Positions 42,136 through 49,494 of a DNA stretch of 64,000 nt are shown here, piece by piece. The DNA is from an uncultured Chlorobiaceae bacterium (GTDB lineage: Bacteria; Bacteroidota; Chlorobiia; Chlorobiales; Chlorobiaceae): positions 124,001 to 188,000 of the forward strand of contig CAITSZ010000011.1 in the NCBI GenBank assembly GCA_903895195.1, written 5' to 3'. Every line of letters begins with the position of its first letter. Position 1 is the stretch's first letter. The notes under the pieces are model-generated. The model was not told the DNA's origin. It was given only the letters and a program-made list of their open reading frames with translations, and ran no database searches. Both the position numbers and the translations under genes were made by a program.

Positions 42136-42912
42136 TTAGCTTGCCACAAATTCTTTGAAGACTTTTCCTTTCAATTTAACGGCAACAAGCATGCCACCAA
42201 TGCTTAACAATACTAAAGTTGCAGGCTCAGGAGCATGAGCTGTGGATGATAATACAATACCATTTATATCACCTTGATTCGTAGTTCCTGAGATAATGAA
42301 AGGGGCGTAAGTAATACCAATTTTTCCTTGATTATCTGCAATAACATTTACAGCAAGATAATTCAGCCCTTCAGAAAATGATGAAGTTGATCCTATTGAC
42401 TTATCAGTTGTTGCAGTAACTCCAAAATTGGTATTTATTGTTAATTGCTGGCCACTTGACTTTGATGCTGCTTGGGAAAATACGTATAGGCCATAAGTAT
42501 GACCCGCAACTAAACCGCTAAAAGTTAAAGTCTTGTTGGGTAAAACACTATAAATATATGAACTCATCAATGTTGCATCGCTACCTCCTGAAAATGAATT
42601 GTCTCCAGGATTAATATTGGAGATGCCTGAAAGTGTATACGAAACCCCGACGCCAGGAGAGGACGCGTAATTACCATGAGAGTCTTTTAGTTGTAAATTA
42701 TTTGTAGGCTTTCCTGCTGCTGGATTCCAATACTCAGTCGCTTGGGTGTCTCCAGTTACTACACCCGTATTGCCGGTGAATCCTTTAGTACCAAATTCTA
42801 TATTGAAGATTACAGGAGGCGGAGACCCTGCTTTTGCTGGCATCGGAACACACAGCAAAACCAAAGCAACAACAACAAGGCTATTGTATTTAAATCCATG
42901 CTTTTTCTTCAT
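42136..42912 (-). CDS. PEP-CTERM exported protein, paralogue 2
   Basis: 258 residues from the ATG at 42912, chosen because GGGAGG lies 7 bases upstream and a signal peptide follows (LVVVALVLLCVPMPAKA). The C-terminus APEPATLVLLSIGGMLVAVKLKG is the PEP-CTERM signal. The body matches paralogue 1 in length and block order. The frame stays open upstream to about 43090 without a good start; that extension (ending KDHVLKGRPE) may be a relic of another gene. No exosortase gene is in this window. Confidence 0.88.
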   Translation of the reverse strand: MKKKHGFKYNSLVVVALVLLCVPMPAKAGSPPPVIFNIEFGTKGFTGNTGVVTGDTQATEYWNPAAGKPTNNLQLKDSHGNYASSPGVGVSYTLSGISNINPGDNSFSGGSDATLMSSYIYSVLPNKTLTFSGLVAGHTYGLYVFSQAASKSSGQQLTINTNFGVTATTDKSIGSTSSFSEGLNYLAVNVIADNQGKIGITYAPFIISGTTNQGDINGIVLSSTAHAPEPATLVLLSIGGMLVAVKLKGKVFKEFVAS

Positions 42913-43115
42913 TTCAGGCCTCCCTTTAAGGACGTGATCTTTTGCTATTTCAAGTAGATCATGGGATGGGTTGTTTAAACGCCAATCATCAGATATTGTT
43001 GCGCCAGCCACATCTGATATGTCAAGATCGAGAGCTTTTCTTGTATCCAGACCCTTTTGATCTTTTCGTTTGCGTTTAGACGATCTACTAATTCCAGGCG
43101 CACTTTTGTGCTAAT

Positions 43116-43523
43116 ATGATTTCAATTATCGTACCAAAAAGCTTGATCAGTGGGAGTGTGTCGTATATGAAGGGATGGGTAAATGACGCTTTATTGCTTT
43201 TAAATAAATGTTTTAGGTATGTGTTGATATATGTGTAAAAAGTGTGCGATCCGGGTTTTTAGCAAGGTTGTATATAGTGATAAAAGCGTCTCATTTTACG
43301 TCACACTGTCTCAATTTACATAGCTATGTCTCGTATATGGGCGTGGTATGTAATTGCACTGCCAGTCTCAGTTGGTCTAGATATTGTCTATTGCTTTTAA
43401 TGAGTTGTTAATCGTATGTTTGCGATGAACTATAAAAGTGTAGATGATGCAAAGGTCATTATCAGTTATTGAATACAGCGGGGATGAAGAGGCGATGGCT
43501 TCGATAGCCAAAGCGCTCAGTCA
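43116..43523. repeat. Upstream copy of the arsR promoter/5'-gene duplication
   Basis: About 408 bases matching 44328-44733 at diverged but clear similarity over the whole length. Shared landmarks include TTTCAATTxxCGTACCAAAA at the left end, CTCATTTTACGTCA, the TTGCTT/operator block and the first ~27 arsR codons. The two copies lie about 1.21 kb apart in direct orientation. Each begins upstream of a minus-strand PEP-CTERM gene. The ~200 bases left of this copy (42913-43115) show only the open frame noted for paralogue 2. Confidence 0.85.
43411..43426. promoter_or_regulatory. Degenerate ArsR operator (copy 1)
   Basis: ATCGTA-TGTT-TGCGAT: a 16-bp palindrome with one mismatch, equivalent to the perfect operator at 44622. 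A TTGCTT lies at the same distance upstream; the -10-like TATATT of the intact copy is TATGTT here. Confidence 0.6.
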
Positions 43524-43563
43524 ACATTTTTTACATCATCAAGGGCAACCCGAAGTTCTATAA
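43444..43563 (+). pseudogene. Truncated arsR copy (39 codons)
   Basis: ATG at 43444 begins a frame whose first ~27 codons parallel the intact ArsR (MMQRSLSVIEY then MASIAKALSQ against MMQRTLSVIEY and MASIAKALSH). Similarity stops exactly where the DNA-binding domain should begin, and a stop comes at 43561. The AAGGAG ribosome site of the intact gene is replaced by AGTGTAG. It is a decayed duplicate; translation seems unlikely. Confidence 0.75.
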
Positions 43564-43579
43564 CAGGGCTTCGGGTTGC
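43545..43579 (+). terminator. Stem-loop behind the arsR relic
   Basis: GCAACCCGAAG (43545-43555) pairs perfectly with CTTCGGGTTGC (43569-43579) across a 13-nt loop. Only a weak T run follows. It lies between the relic and the end of the convergent PEP-CTERM gene. Confidence 0.55.
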
Positions 43580-43599
43580 TTATTTACAGGCGATTACGA

Positions 43600-44295
43600 T
43601 TAAGAAGGCAATGAGACTGGATCCTGACTTGTTTCTGACTGCTGTTTCTTCTTCCTGCGCATTGCTGAAATCCCTGCTATGCCAGTGCCAATGAGAATCA
43701 TAGAGGCTGGTTCCGGAGCGTTAGACGTTGTGGTGAGATCAGTAATACCGATATATGCGTCTGTGAGAGTAAAATATTTGATTGAAGGATTACTCTCAGA
43801 GAAGCCATAGAATTTGCCGGTATTATTGTCTCCACTTGTGGAAAAATTGAGTGTAGCGCTCTCAATTAGAGTATTTGATGCGTCATAGACCGATATGACA
43901 GGCTGGTCACCTGCATCCGGATAATAATTTATAAAACCGCCAACGGCCTTAACCGGTGAACTAAAGCTGAATGTCATAGAGTCGGTAACAGCGAAAGTAC
44001 TTGTAGCCTCATTAAGCCCGGCCATTACTATTGGTTTGAACCAATTGCCGTTCGAACCAAAACTGTATCCCCAATCCCAGCCAAAGAGTGGACTTCCTTG
44101 AGTGGAGGCGTTTGTCGCAGACCAGGTAATGTTACCAGAATCAAAAGTTTGAGGCTCTTCGCCGATGTAATTAACTGCCGGTATAGAAATAATATTTCCA
44201 TCAGGAATTGAAGTCACAAGCGTGGCATTTGCTACTCCAGCCATGCCAAGCATCAACGCCCCTGATACCAACCCGGTCAAAATTTTCTTTTTCAT
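43600..44295 (-). CDS. PEP-CTERM exported protein, third gene
   Basis: 231 residues. Signal peptide (KKKILTGLVSGALMLGMAGVANA), a body with an FSFSSPVKAVGGFINYYPD block common in PEP-CTERM proteins with a lectin-like fold, and a C-terminal APEPASMILIGTGIAGISAM followed by RRKKK. It is not close to the other two PEP-CTERM genes in its body. It lies between the two copies of the arsR block and faces away from arsR, so the duplicated block could also hold its promoter. Confidence 0.88.
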   Translation of the reverse strand: MKKKILTGLVSGALMLGMAGVANATLVTSIPDGNIISIPAVNYIGEEPQTFDSGNITWSATNASTQGSPLFGWDWGYSFGSNGNWFKPIVMAGLNEATSTFAVTDSMTFSFSSPVKAVGGFINYYPDAGDQPVISVYDASNTLIESATLNFSTSGDNNTGKFYGFSESNPSIKYFTLTDAYIGITDLTTTSNAPEPASMILIGTGIAGISAMRRKKKQQSETSQDPVSLPS

Positions 44296-44327
44296 TATTC
44301 ATCCATGTTTAAGTTTTATGTTCTATC

Positions 44328-44733
44328 ATGGATTTCAATTGCCGTACCAAAAGCGTAATAAAGGGCTGGCAAGTTACAGTAACTGTTGAGGCAAATGATG
44401 GCTTAAAGGCTTTAAAAGTAAGATTTAACTGCTTTGTGTAATAAGTGTAAAATATTCGTGATTTGTATTTTTATCAAGATTATGAAAAGTCGTCAAGTGC
44501 CTCATTTTACGTCATTATGTATCATAAAATACAGTAATGTCTCGTTTTTGGAGTTGGTATGCAATTGCGCTGCAAGTCTAAGATGGTTTTGATATTGCCT
44601 GTTGCTTGTTTTGAATTATTAATCGTATATTTACGATGAACTAAAAAAAGGAGATGATGCAAAGGACATTATCAGTAATTGAGTACGGCGTGGATGAAGA
44701 GGTGATGGCGTCTATAGCCAAGGCACTCAGTCA
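44328..44733. repeat. Downstream copy of the arsR promoter/5'-gene duplication
   Basis: About 406 bases equivalent to 43116-43523. This copy has an intact operator, a ribosome site and the full arsR gene. Conservation of non-coding parts such as ATGTCTCG and the TTGCTT box suggests they carried regulatory function when duplicated. Confidence 0.85.
44622..44637. promoter_or_regulatory. ArsR operator overlapping the arsR -10
   Basis: ATCGTA-TATT-TACGAT is a perfect 16-bp palindrome 16 bases before the arsR start. A possible promoter is TTGCTT (44602-44607), 18 bases, TATATT (44626-44631), so a bound repressor would cover the -10. The related sites at 43411 and 45014 support this. Confidence 0.75.
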
Positions 44734-44992
44734 TCCGGTGCGACTGAAAATTTTGAAACTGCTTGCGTCGCATAAGTGTTGTTTTACAGGTGAGCTCACT
44801 GAGCTTATTCCAATGGCGCAGTCAACAATTTCTCAGCACCTTAAAGCTCTTGTGGAAGCAGGCTTGATTCAGGGGGAGATTAATCCCCCAAAAGTCCGTT
44901 ACTGTATCAATCAGGAGCAGTGGTTGAAAGCCTCAGTTCTCTTTGGGAAGTTTTTCATTGCAGACAAGGAGTGCCTCTGCGATTGTGGTTGA
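44654..44992 (+). CDS. ArsR/SmtB-family transcriptional repressor
   Basis: 112 residues. Winged-helix plan: SHPVRLKILKLLASHKCCFTGELTE, then AQSTISQHLKALVEAGLIQGE. The adjacent Cys pair (SHKCCFTGEL) and a C-terminal CLCDCG provide possible thiol sites for arsenite or another soft metal. AAGGAG abuts the ATG at 44654. It heads a run with a thioredoxin-like gene and a permease; the operator pattern suggests it represses both itself and the next gene. Confidence 0.9.
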   Translation: MMQRTLSVIEYGVDEEVMASIAKALSHPVRLKILKLLASHKCCFTGELTELIPMAQSTISQHLKALVEAGLIQGEINPPKVRYCINQEQWLKASVLFGKFFIADKECLCDCG

Positions 44993-45013
44993 TTGCTTTT
45001 TTCTTTAACGATA

Positions 45014-45029
45014 ATCGTTCATTTACGAT
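45014..45029. promoter_or_regulatory. Second ArsR operator, before the thioredoxin-like gene
   Basis: ATCGTT-CATT-TACGAT, the arsR operator with one arm mismatch, 22 bases before the start at 45052. TTGCTT (44993-44998) lies at nearly the same distance as in the arsR promoter, so an internal promoter is likely. Confidence 0.65.
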
Positions 45030-45051
45030 AAACTTATACTGGAGATCAATA

Positions 45052-45345
45052 ATGAAAAAGATAAAAATTCTTGGTAGTGGCTGTCCAAGCTGTAATCAAC
45101 TGGCTGATGTCGTAAATGCAGTAATCGCGGCTGAAGGTATTGCGGCCTCGGTTGAAAAGGTGGAAGATATTCAGGCAATCATGGCCTACAACGTTCTCTC
45201 GACACCAGCGCTCGTCGTCGATGAAAAGGTTCTTTCCAAAGGGCGTGTCCCATCATATGCAGAGATCAAGGAGCTGCTGACAGCAAAACCTCATAGCTGC
45301 TGCGGTAACCATGGTAATAAAGGCAGTCACGGCGGCTGCTGTTAA
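45052..45345 (+). CDS. Small redox-active disulfide (thioredoxin-like) protein
   Basis: 97 residues. The N-terminal KKIKILGSGCPSC has the CxxC redox pair (C11, C14) of the TM0996/MTH895 family of small thioredoxins; NVLSTPALVVDEK supplies the cis-Pro loop. A Cys/His/Gly-rich tail (HSCCGNHGN...GGCC) is unusual and may bind metal. GGAG precedes the ATG at 45052. These genes commonly sit between arsR and a DUF318 permease, as here. Confidence 0.88.
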   Translation: MKKIKILGSGCPSCNQLADVVNAVIAAEGIAASVEKVEDIQAIMAYNVLSTPALVVDEKVLSKGRVPSYAEIKELLTAKPHSCCGNHGNKGSHGGCC

Positions 45346-45351
45346 TATACT

Positions 45352-46413
45352 ATGACGCCTAATCGACAACCTTCAGGCGCCGCTTCTGAGAGTACAACTG
45401 TGCAATGGATTTCCAGAGTTGTTGTGGTAGCTGTTTTGTGGCTCCTGCTTTACAATAATCTTGAGTGGTTTGCGGCTCAGCTGCTTCAGCTCGCAGGGAT
45501 AAGCCGGATAAACCGCTTAGGAGAAGCTTGCTTCTTTTTTCTCTATGAGGTTCCTAAAGTGCTGCTGCTTCTTACTGGCGTGGTCTTTCTGATGGGAGTC
45601 ATCCACACCTTTATTTCGGCCGAACGAACAAGGGCTCTGCTTTCAGGTCGTAGAACAGGGGTTGGAAACATAATGGCCGCCACTCTCGGCATTGTTACTC
45701 CTTTCTGTTCCTGTTCAGCGGTACCGCTGTTTATAGGGTTTCTTCAGGCGGGCATTCCGCTTGGAGTGACCTTTTCGTTCCTTATTTCAGCCCCGATGAT
45801 CAATGAGGTTGCCCTTGCGCTCCTTTTCGGCATGTTCGGCTGGAAGGTTGCCCTGCTCTACACGGTTATGGGTCTTGCAGTTGCAATATTGGCCGGTATG
45901 GTAATCGGTAAACTCCGGATGGAAAAGTATCTGGAAGAGTGGGTTCAGAAACTGCAGGAGAGCGGGATATCTGCTGAATTGGATTACAAAGCAATAAGCT
46001 GGCCTTTGAGGCTGCGAGAAGGAGTCAGGCATGTTCGTGAAATTGTCGGTAAGGTATCGCTCTATATTTTACTTGGTGTAGGCCTTGGAGCCGGAATACA
46101 TGGTTATGTGCCTGAAAACTTTATGGCCTCACTGATGGGCAAAAGCGTCTGGTGGTCAGTTCCAGTCGCTGTTCTGATTGGCGTTCCCATGTACTCGAAT
46201 GCTGCAGGTATTCTTCCTGTTGTTCATGCACTGCTCGGCAAGGGTGCTGCACTTGGTACGGTTATGGCATTCATGATGAGCGTGATTGCCTTGTCAGCCC
46301 CTGAAATGATCATTCTGCGCAAAGTGCTTAAGCCCCGGCTGATTGCTGTTTTTGCAGGCGTTGTTGCCACCGGTATCATGATAGTCGGTTATGTGTTTAA
46401 TCTTCTCCTCTGA
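45352..46413 (+). CDS. ArsP-type permease (DUF318 family)
   Basis: 353 residues, about 8-9 hydrophobic spans. Diagnostic stretches are TPFCSCSAVPLFIGFLQAGIPLG, APMINEVAL and GVPMYSNAAGILPVV of the DUF318 permease family, which includes ArsP exporters of trivalent organoarsenicals. The start is 6 bases after the thioredoxin-like stop, so the genes are one operon. The substrate is inferred from the ArsR context; other soft-metal or thiol compounds are possible. Confidence 0.85.
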   Translation: MTPNRQPSGAASESTTVQWISRVVVVAVLWLLLYNNLEWFAAQLLQLAGISRINRLGEACFFFLYEVPKVLLLLTGVVFLMGVIHTFISAERTRALLSGRRTGVGNIMAATLGIVTPFCSCSAVPLFIGFLQAGIPLGVTFSFLISAPMINEVALALLFGMFGWKVALLYTVMGLAVAILAGMVIGKLRMEKYLEEWVQKLQESGISAELDYKAISWPLRLREGVRHVREIVGKVSLYILLGVGLGAGIHGYVPENFMASLMGKSVWWSVPVAVLIGVPMYSNAAGILPVVHALLGKGAALGTVMAFMMSVIALSAPEMIILRKVLKPRLIAVFAGVVATGIMIVGYVFNLLL

Positions 46414-46454
46414 AAAGAGCGGTTTCAGTCTATTCGTTCCAACCGTACCGGAGT

Positions 46455-46778
46455 TCAAGCAAAGCCAAGCCACACGGCGAGAGCTCGATTAATCGTCAGC
46501 ATCGTAGCATCGTCGAGACGACCGAAGGTGGCTCCCAATTTTTCACGAGGTACGGTTTGAACCTTATCGACCATCACTTGTGATCTTTTTTCAAGGTTGG
46601 TCACAGTTGTAGGCTCAACGTCAATCCGAAATAACGGAGCTTTTCGAAGGTCGCTTGTCACGGGCAGGATTGTCACAGAAGGGTGTTCAGAAAAAAAAAT
46701 GGACTGAACGACAAGGGCAGGGCGGGGTTTTCCGTAATCACCTTGAAGCGCAATGGTAACAAGATCACCTCTCTTCAT
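46455..46778 (-). CDS. MazF/PemK-family toxin (mRNA interferase)
   Basis: 107 residues. KRGDLVTIALQGDYGKPRPALVVQS is the MazF/PemK start; ILPVTSDLR and VDKVQTVPREKLG are the other family blocks. It is expected to cut mRNA at short motifs when free of antitoxin. Its ATG overlaps the antitoxin stop by 4 bases (ATGA), typical for a coupled pair. It converges on the permease gene. Confidence 0.92.
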   Translation of the reverse strand: MKRGDLVTIALQGDYGKPRPALVVQSIFFSEHPSVTILPVTSDLRKAPLFRIDVEPTTVTNLEKRSQVMVDKVQTVPREKLGATFGRLDDATMLTINRALAVWLGFA

Positions 46779-46987
46779 GCTTTCCAGCCCTCGCGGTCTG
46801 CTGTTTCATCTAAAAACCGCAAAACCTCCTTTTCATGCTGGCCATTTTTGATCAGTGCTGATTGCCGCTTGCACTCCTCAGCAAATCCCTCGCATCGTGT
46901 ATCCGGAACCCAGATTTGTACCGGCCGCATTCCTGCCTTGCGTAAACCCGCCCTGTGTTTTTGGACCCGTTCAACAACTCCAGCCAT
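46775..46987 (-). CDS. MazE-like antitoxin (DUF3018 family)
   Basis: 70 residues from the ATG at 46987, preceded by AAGAGGTG. The start MAGVVERVQKHRAGLRKAG and MRPVQIWVPDTR are the DUF3018 antitoxin pattern; the C-terminal part (FLDETADREGW) should wrap the toxin. A longer in-frame start at 47035 runs into the probable operator and is unlikely. A decayed copy of its 5' end is found at 49621-49695. Confidence 0.88.
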   Translation of the reverse strand: MAGVVERVQKHRAGLRKAGMRPVQIWVPDTRCEGFAEECKRQSALIKNGQHEKEVLRFLDETADREGWKA

Positions 46988-47016
46988 CTTGCACCTCTTG
47001 ATTCGTTTGTAGGTAT

Positions 47017-47063
47017 GTAACTTTGTTACATGCAACGTATGTCAAAAATCTGTTACATGCAAC
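47017..47063. promoter_or_regulatory. mazEF operator region with direct repeats
   Basis: TGTTACATGCAAC occurs twice (47024-47036 and 47051-47063, 27 bases apart). The first copy overlaps the small palindrome GTAAC-TTT-GTTAC (47017-47029). The spacing and the position upstream of mazE suggest sites for the antitoxin or toxin-antitoxin complex. Confidence 0.6.
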
Positions 47064-47129
47064 AAAATATTGCCAATGGTTTTGGTGGTAGGATATTCAT
47101 GGCGTAAATTTTCTTGGTTTTTGCTTTGC

Positions 47130-47168
47130 TGTATGCAATAATAAAGTTGAACTTTAATATTGCATACA
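47130..47168. promoter_or_regulatory. 39-bp near-perfect palindrome before the ATPase relic
   Basis: The arm 47130-47148 (TGTATGCAATAATAAAGTT) pairs with 47150-47168 around one central G; only one of the 19 pairs mismatches. It ends directly at the ATG at 47169, so it is probably the operator/promoter of the (now broken) ATPase gene. Confidence 0.6.
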
Positions 47169-47453
47169 ATGATTGCGCGTCATCTCATGTCTGCCCTTAG
47201 AGTATCCTGTTGTAACGCTTACCGGTCCAAGGCAATCAGGGAAAACCACTCTTTGCAGAACTGCTTTTCCTGAAAAACCTTACAGCAATCTGGAGAGGCC
47301 CGATATTCGTAATTTTGCACAGCATAATCCGGCAGGATTTTTGGCCCAGTTTCCAAAGTATACGCTGGTCAGGAACAACAAAAACGCAGCAATGCTGAAG
47401 TGTTAAGTTATCTGTATGCGGGTGAAGCCGCAAGAGAAAACCCGCTATCTTGA
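47169..47453 (+). pseudogene. Broken ATPase gene (AAA_14/DUF4143 type)
   Basis: The ATG at 47169 starts MIARHLMSALR. Then the frame shifts by about 2 lost bases near 47200, and the next frame continues EYPVVTLTGPRQSGKTTLCR, a P-loop typical of AAA_14/DUF4143 ATPases, and NLERPDIRNFAQHNPAGFLAQFP. After about 47365 the family pattern stops. A third frame reads EQQKRSNAEVLSYL... to a TGA at 47451, which may be the tail of another gene. It is at least one frameshift plus a large internal deletion. Confidence 0.7.
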
Positions 47454-47515
47454 TACCAGCAGTATTCCTTGATCATCTCAACATTTTGCCTTTGAAGAAG
47501 TATTCTTATGATACT

Positions 47516-48421
47516 ATGAAGAAAAACAGGATTGACTTTGAACGGATTAAACGCCTGATCATCATTGCGCTGGTGTCTGATGACTATTTAATGGAGACGC
47601 TGGTTCTGAAGGGTGGCAATGCGCTTTCAGTCGCTTACGAACTTTCATCGAGGGCTTCTTTTGATCTTGATTTTTCTATTGGTAATGATTTCAGAAATGT
47701 GCCCGATGTAAGATCACGCATGATGAAAGTGCTTGAAGAAAAGTTCCGATTAGAAGGGTTTCAAGTATTTGATTTTTCTTTTCTTGGAAAACCTCGAGTA
47801 TCAAAAGAGGCTTTAAAGGATTTCTGGGGCGGATATTTAGTGACGTTCAAGTTTATTGAATTGGAGCTGTTGCGGCAACTTGGTCGGGATGCCAATTTTG
47901 AAGATATGCGCAGAAATGCAGTACCGATTTATCCGGATCAATCACGATCAATCGTGATTGAAATCAGTAAGTATGAGTTTATCGAGGACCTGCAGGAAGT
48001 AGAGCTGGATGGGTATACGGTGCAGGTGTATGCCCCGCGATTACTGATTTTTGAAAAGGTTCGGGCCATCTGTCAGCAGTTAAAGGAGTATAAAGAGGTT
48101 ATTCCATCGTTTTCGCCGAGAGTCCGGACGCGGGATTTTTATGACATTGCTACACTGATGAGTCATTTTTCGGTTGATCTGTTCTCAGCGGAGAGCAGAA
48201 AAATTCTGATGCAGGTTTTTGATGCCAAGCGGGTCCCTTATGCCTATCTTCACAACATAAACAGTAGCAGGGAACTGCACAGACAGGGTTTTGCGTCGTT
48301 AGTTGACACGGTAACTGCCGATGAGAAGGAAAATCTTAAGGATTTTGATTTTTACTTTGATTACGTGATCGAGACGTTTTCATCTATGCTGGATGAAGAT
48401 CTTCAGAAGCCTTTGGGATAG
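47516..48421 (+). CDS. AbiEii/AbiGii-family nucleotidyltransferase (toxin)
   Basis: 301 residues from the ATG at 47516; a frame extension back to a TTG at 47450 is possible. The nucleotidyltransferase pattern LVLKGGNALSVAYELSSRASFDLDFSI (GG...DLDF) and the downstream EVELDGYTVQVYAPRLLIFEKVRAICQQ and RTRDFYDIATLM blocks identify the AbiEii toxin family, which modifies tRNA or other targets with NTPs. Its 3' end overlaps that of the opposite-strand AbiEi-like gene by 19 bases. The usual AbiE layout is a same-strand operon with antitoxin first. Confidence 0.85.
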   Translation: MKKNRIDFERIKRLIIIALVSDDYLMETLVLKGGNALSVAYELSSRASFDLDFSIGNDFRNVPDVRSRMMKVLEEKFRLEGFQVFDFSFLGKPRVSKEALKDFWGGYLVTFKFIELELLRQLGRDANFEDMRRNAVPIYPDQSRSIVIEISKYEFIEDLQEVELDGYTVQVYAPRLLIFEKVRAICQQLKEYKEVIPSFSPRVRTRDFYDIATLMSHFSVDLFSAESRKILMQVFDAKRVPYAYLHNINSSRELHRQGFASLVDTVTADEKENLKDFDFYFDYVIETFSSMLDEDLQKPLG

Positions 48422-49278
48422 TAGAGTTGCCAGGTTTCTGAGTACTCGGTTTCCTGCATGGCATATGTGAGGTAGAAATCATACTGAAATTCCCGTTTTT
48501 TTAGCAGGTTGAGCAGGCTGTCTCGGTAGCCAGCTTTTTCCATATAGAAGCCAATAGCCTGATGGTAAGGATAGGTGAAGTCAAGCCTGCCAAGCATAGC
48601 GTTCAGCTTGTTGACAGAAACGTTTTCACGGGCGTTTTCGTACGCTTTGAGTACCTCTCCGATTCCTCCTGAATATGCCGGTCGAACGGCAATATCGATA
48701 AGGGTTCTTTCTATGTTTGTGACGTGAAGAGTCCCTTCTTTTTGATGTTCCATTGTCATTATACCTTCATTGTGCGTACACTTGCCGTTGAGTAAGGAAA
48801 TTGTGACTCCTTCATAGACAGCAAGGTTATTTGATGATCGTTGTGGCTTGGAAAAAGCCGTTTCGATATCTTTTTGCTTTAAAACTGTCTTTTCGATTTC
48901 TTTGGGGGATTGCTCAAAAGTGACATAGATGGTTTTGGGTATTTGCTCGGTCAATTGATGGAGATACAGAGCTGTATAGTGAGAAAGGTAAGCTTTGGGT
49001 TTTAATCCTTGGACGAGTTCATAGAGAGGGGCACTTCCGTAGACGTAACGTTTCAGTGTGGTTTTTAAAAAAGGAAAGGTTAGAGCTTGCAGCTTAGTTT
49101 TTGAGAGCAATTCATCAATGAATTTTTCTGTTGTCATACTTTGAGTGAGTCGCCATTCATTACGATGTTTGTCGAGAATGGTTGCGATATCATGTGAGCT
49201 GAAAACCTTGAGAGGATTATTCTCTAAGAATGTTATGATATCTTTCTTTGCGATGGAAAATCGGGTGATGCCTGCCAT
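48403..49278 (-). CDS. AbiEi-like antitoxin/regulator
   Basis: 291 residues. The N-terminal winged-helix region (KVFSSHDIATILDKHRNEWRL), the middle YLSHYTALYLHQLTEQIPKTIYVT and the later VTNIERTLIDIAVRPAYSGGIGEVLKAYENAR are the plan of AbiEi/type IV antitoxin proteins, where the N-terminal domain binds DNA and the C-terminal part neutralises the toxin. It faces the toxin tail-to-tail. Three long palindromes lie upstream of its start and are likely its operators. Confidence 0.8.
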   Translation of the reverse strand: MAGITRFSIAKKDIITFLENNPLKVFSSHDIATILDKHRNEWRLTQSMTTEKFIDELLSKTKLQALTFPFLKTTLKRYVYGSAPLYELVQGLKPKAYLSHYTALYLHQLTEQIPKTIYVTFEQSPKEIEKTVLKQKDIETAFSKPQRSSNNLAVYEGVTISLLNGKCTHNEGIMTMEHQKEGTLHVTNIERTLIDIAVRPAYSGGIGEVLKAYENARENVSVNKLNAMLGRLDFTYPYHQAIGFYMEKAGYRDSLLNLLKKREFQYDFYLTYAMQETEYSETWQLYYPKGF

Positions 49279-49295
49279 GAGTTATTGTAGTAAGC

Positions 49296-49321
49296 AACAT
49301 GTAGTATTTATACTACATGTT
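49296..49321. promoter_or_regulatory. Palindrome 1 of 3, shared core
   Basis: Perfect 12-bp arms AACATGTAGTAT/ATACTACATGTT with a TT centre, 18 bases upstream of the AbiEi-like start. The core AGTATTTATACT recurs in the next two palindromes. Confidence 0.7.
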
Positions 49322-49384
49322 GTAAATTTACATTTTTATAAGGACAAAAGCAAGAGCTTGCGTATTATTATTGATTTATACAGT

Positions 49385-49410
49385 ACTGGTAAGTATTTAT
49401 ACTTACCAGT
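49385..49410. promoter_or_regulatory. Palindrome 2 of 3, shared core
   Basis: Perfect 12-bp arms ACTGGTAAGTAT/ATACTTACCAGT with a TT centre; one more pair can be added at each end. The centre lies 89 bases from palindrome 1. The outer arm bases differ from palindrome 1 but the AGTATTTATACT core is the same. Confidence 0.7.
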
Positions 49411-49494
49411 AAATTAATAAAACAAAAGCTAACAGTCAAGGGATATTTTTTAAGCCCATATAACTATAATTATTTGAATCTTTTAGATCATCCT

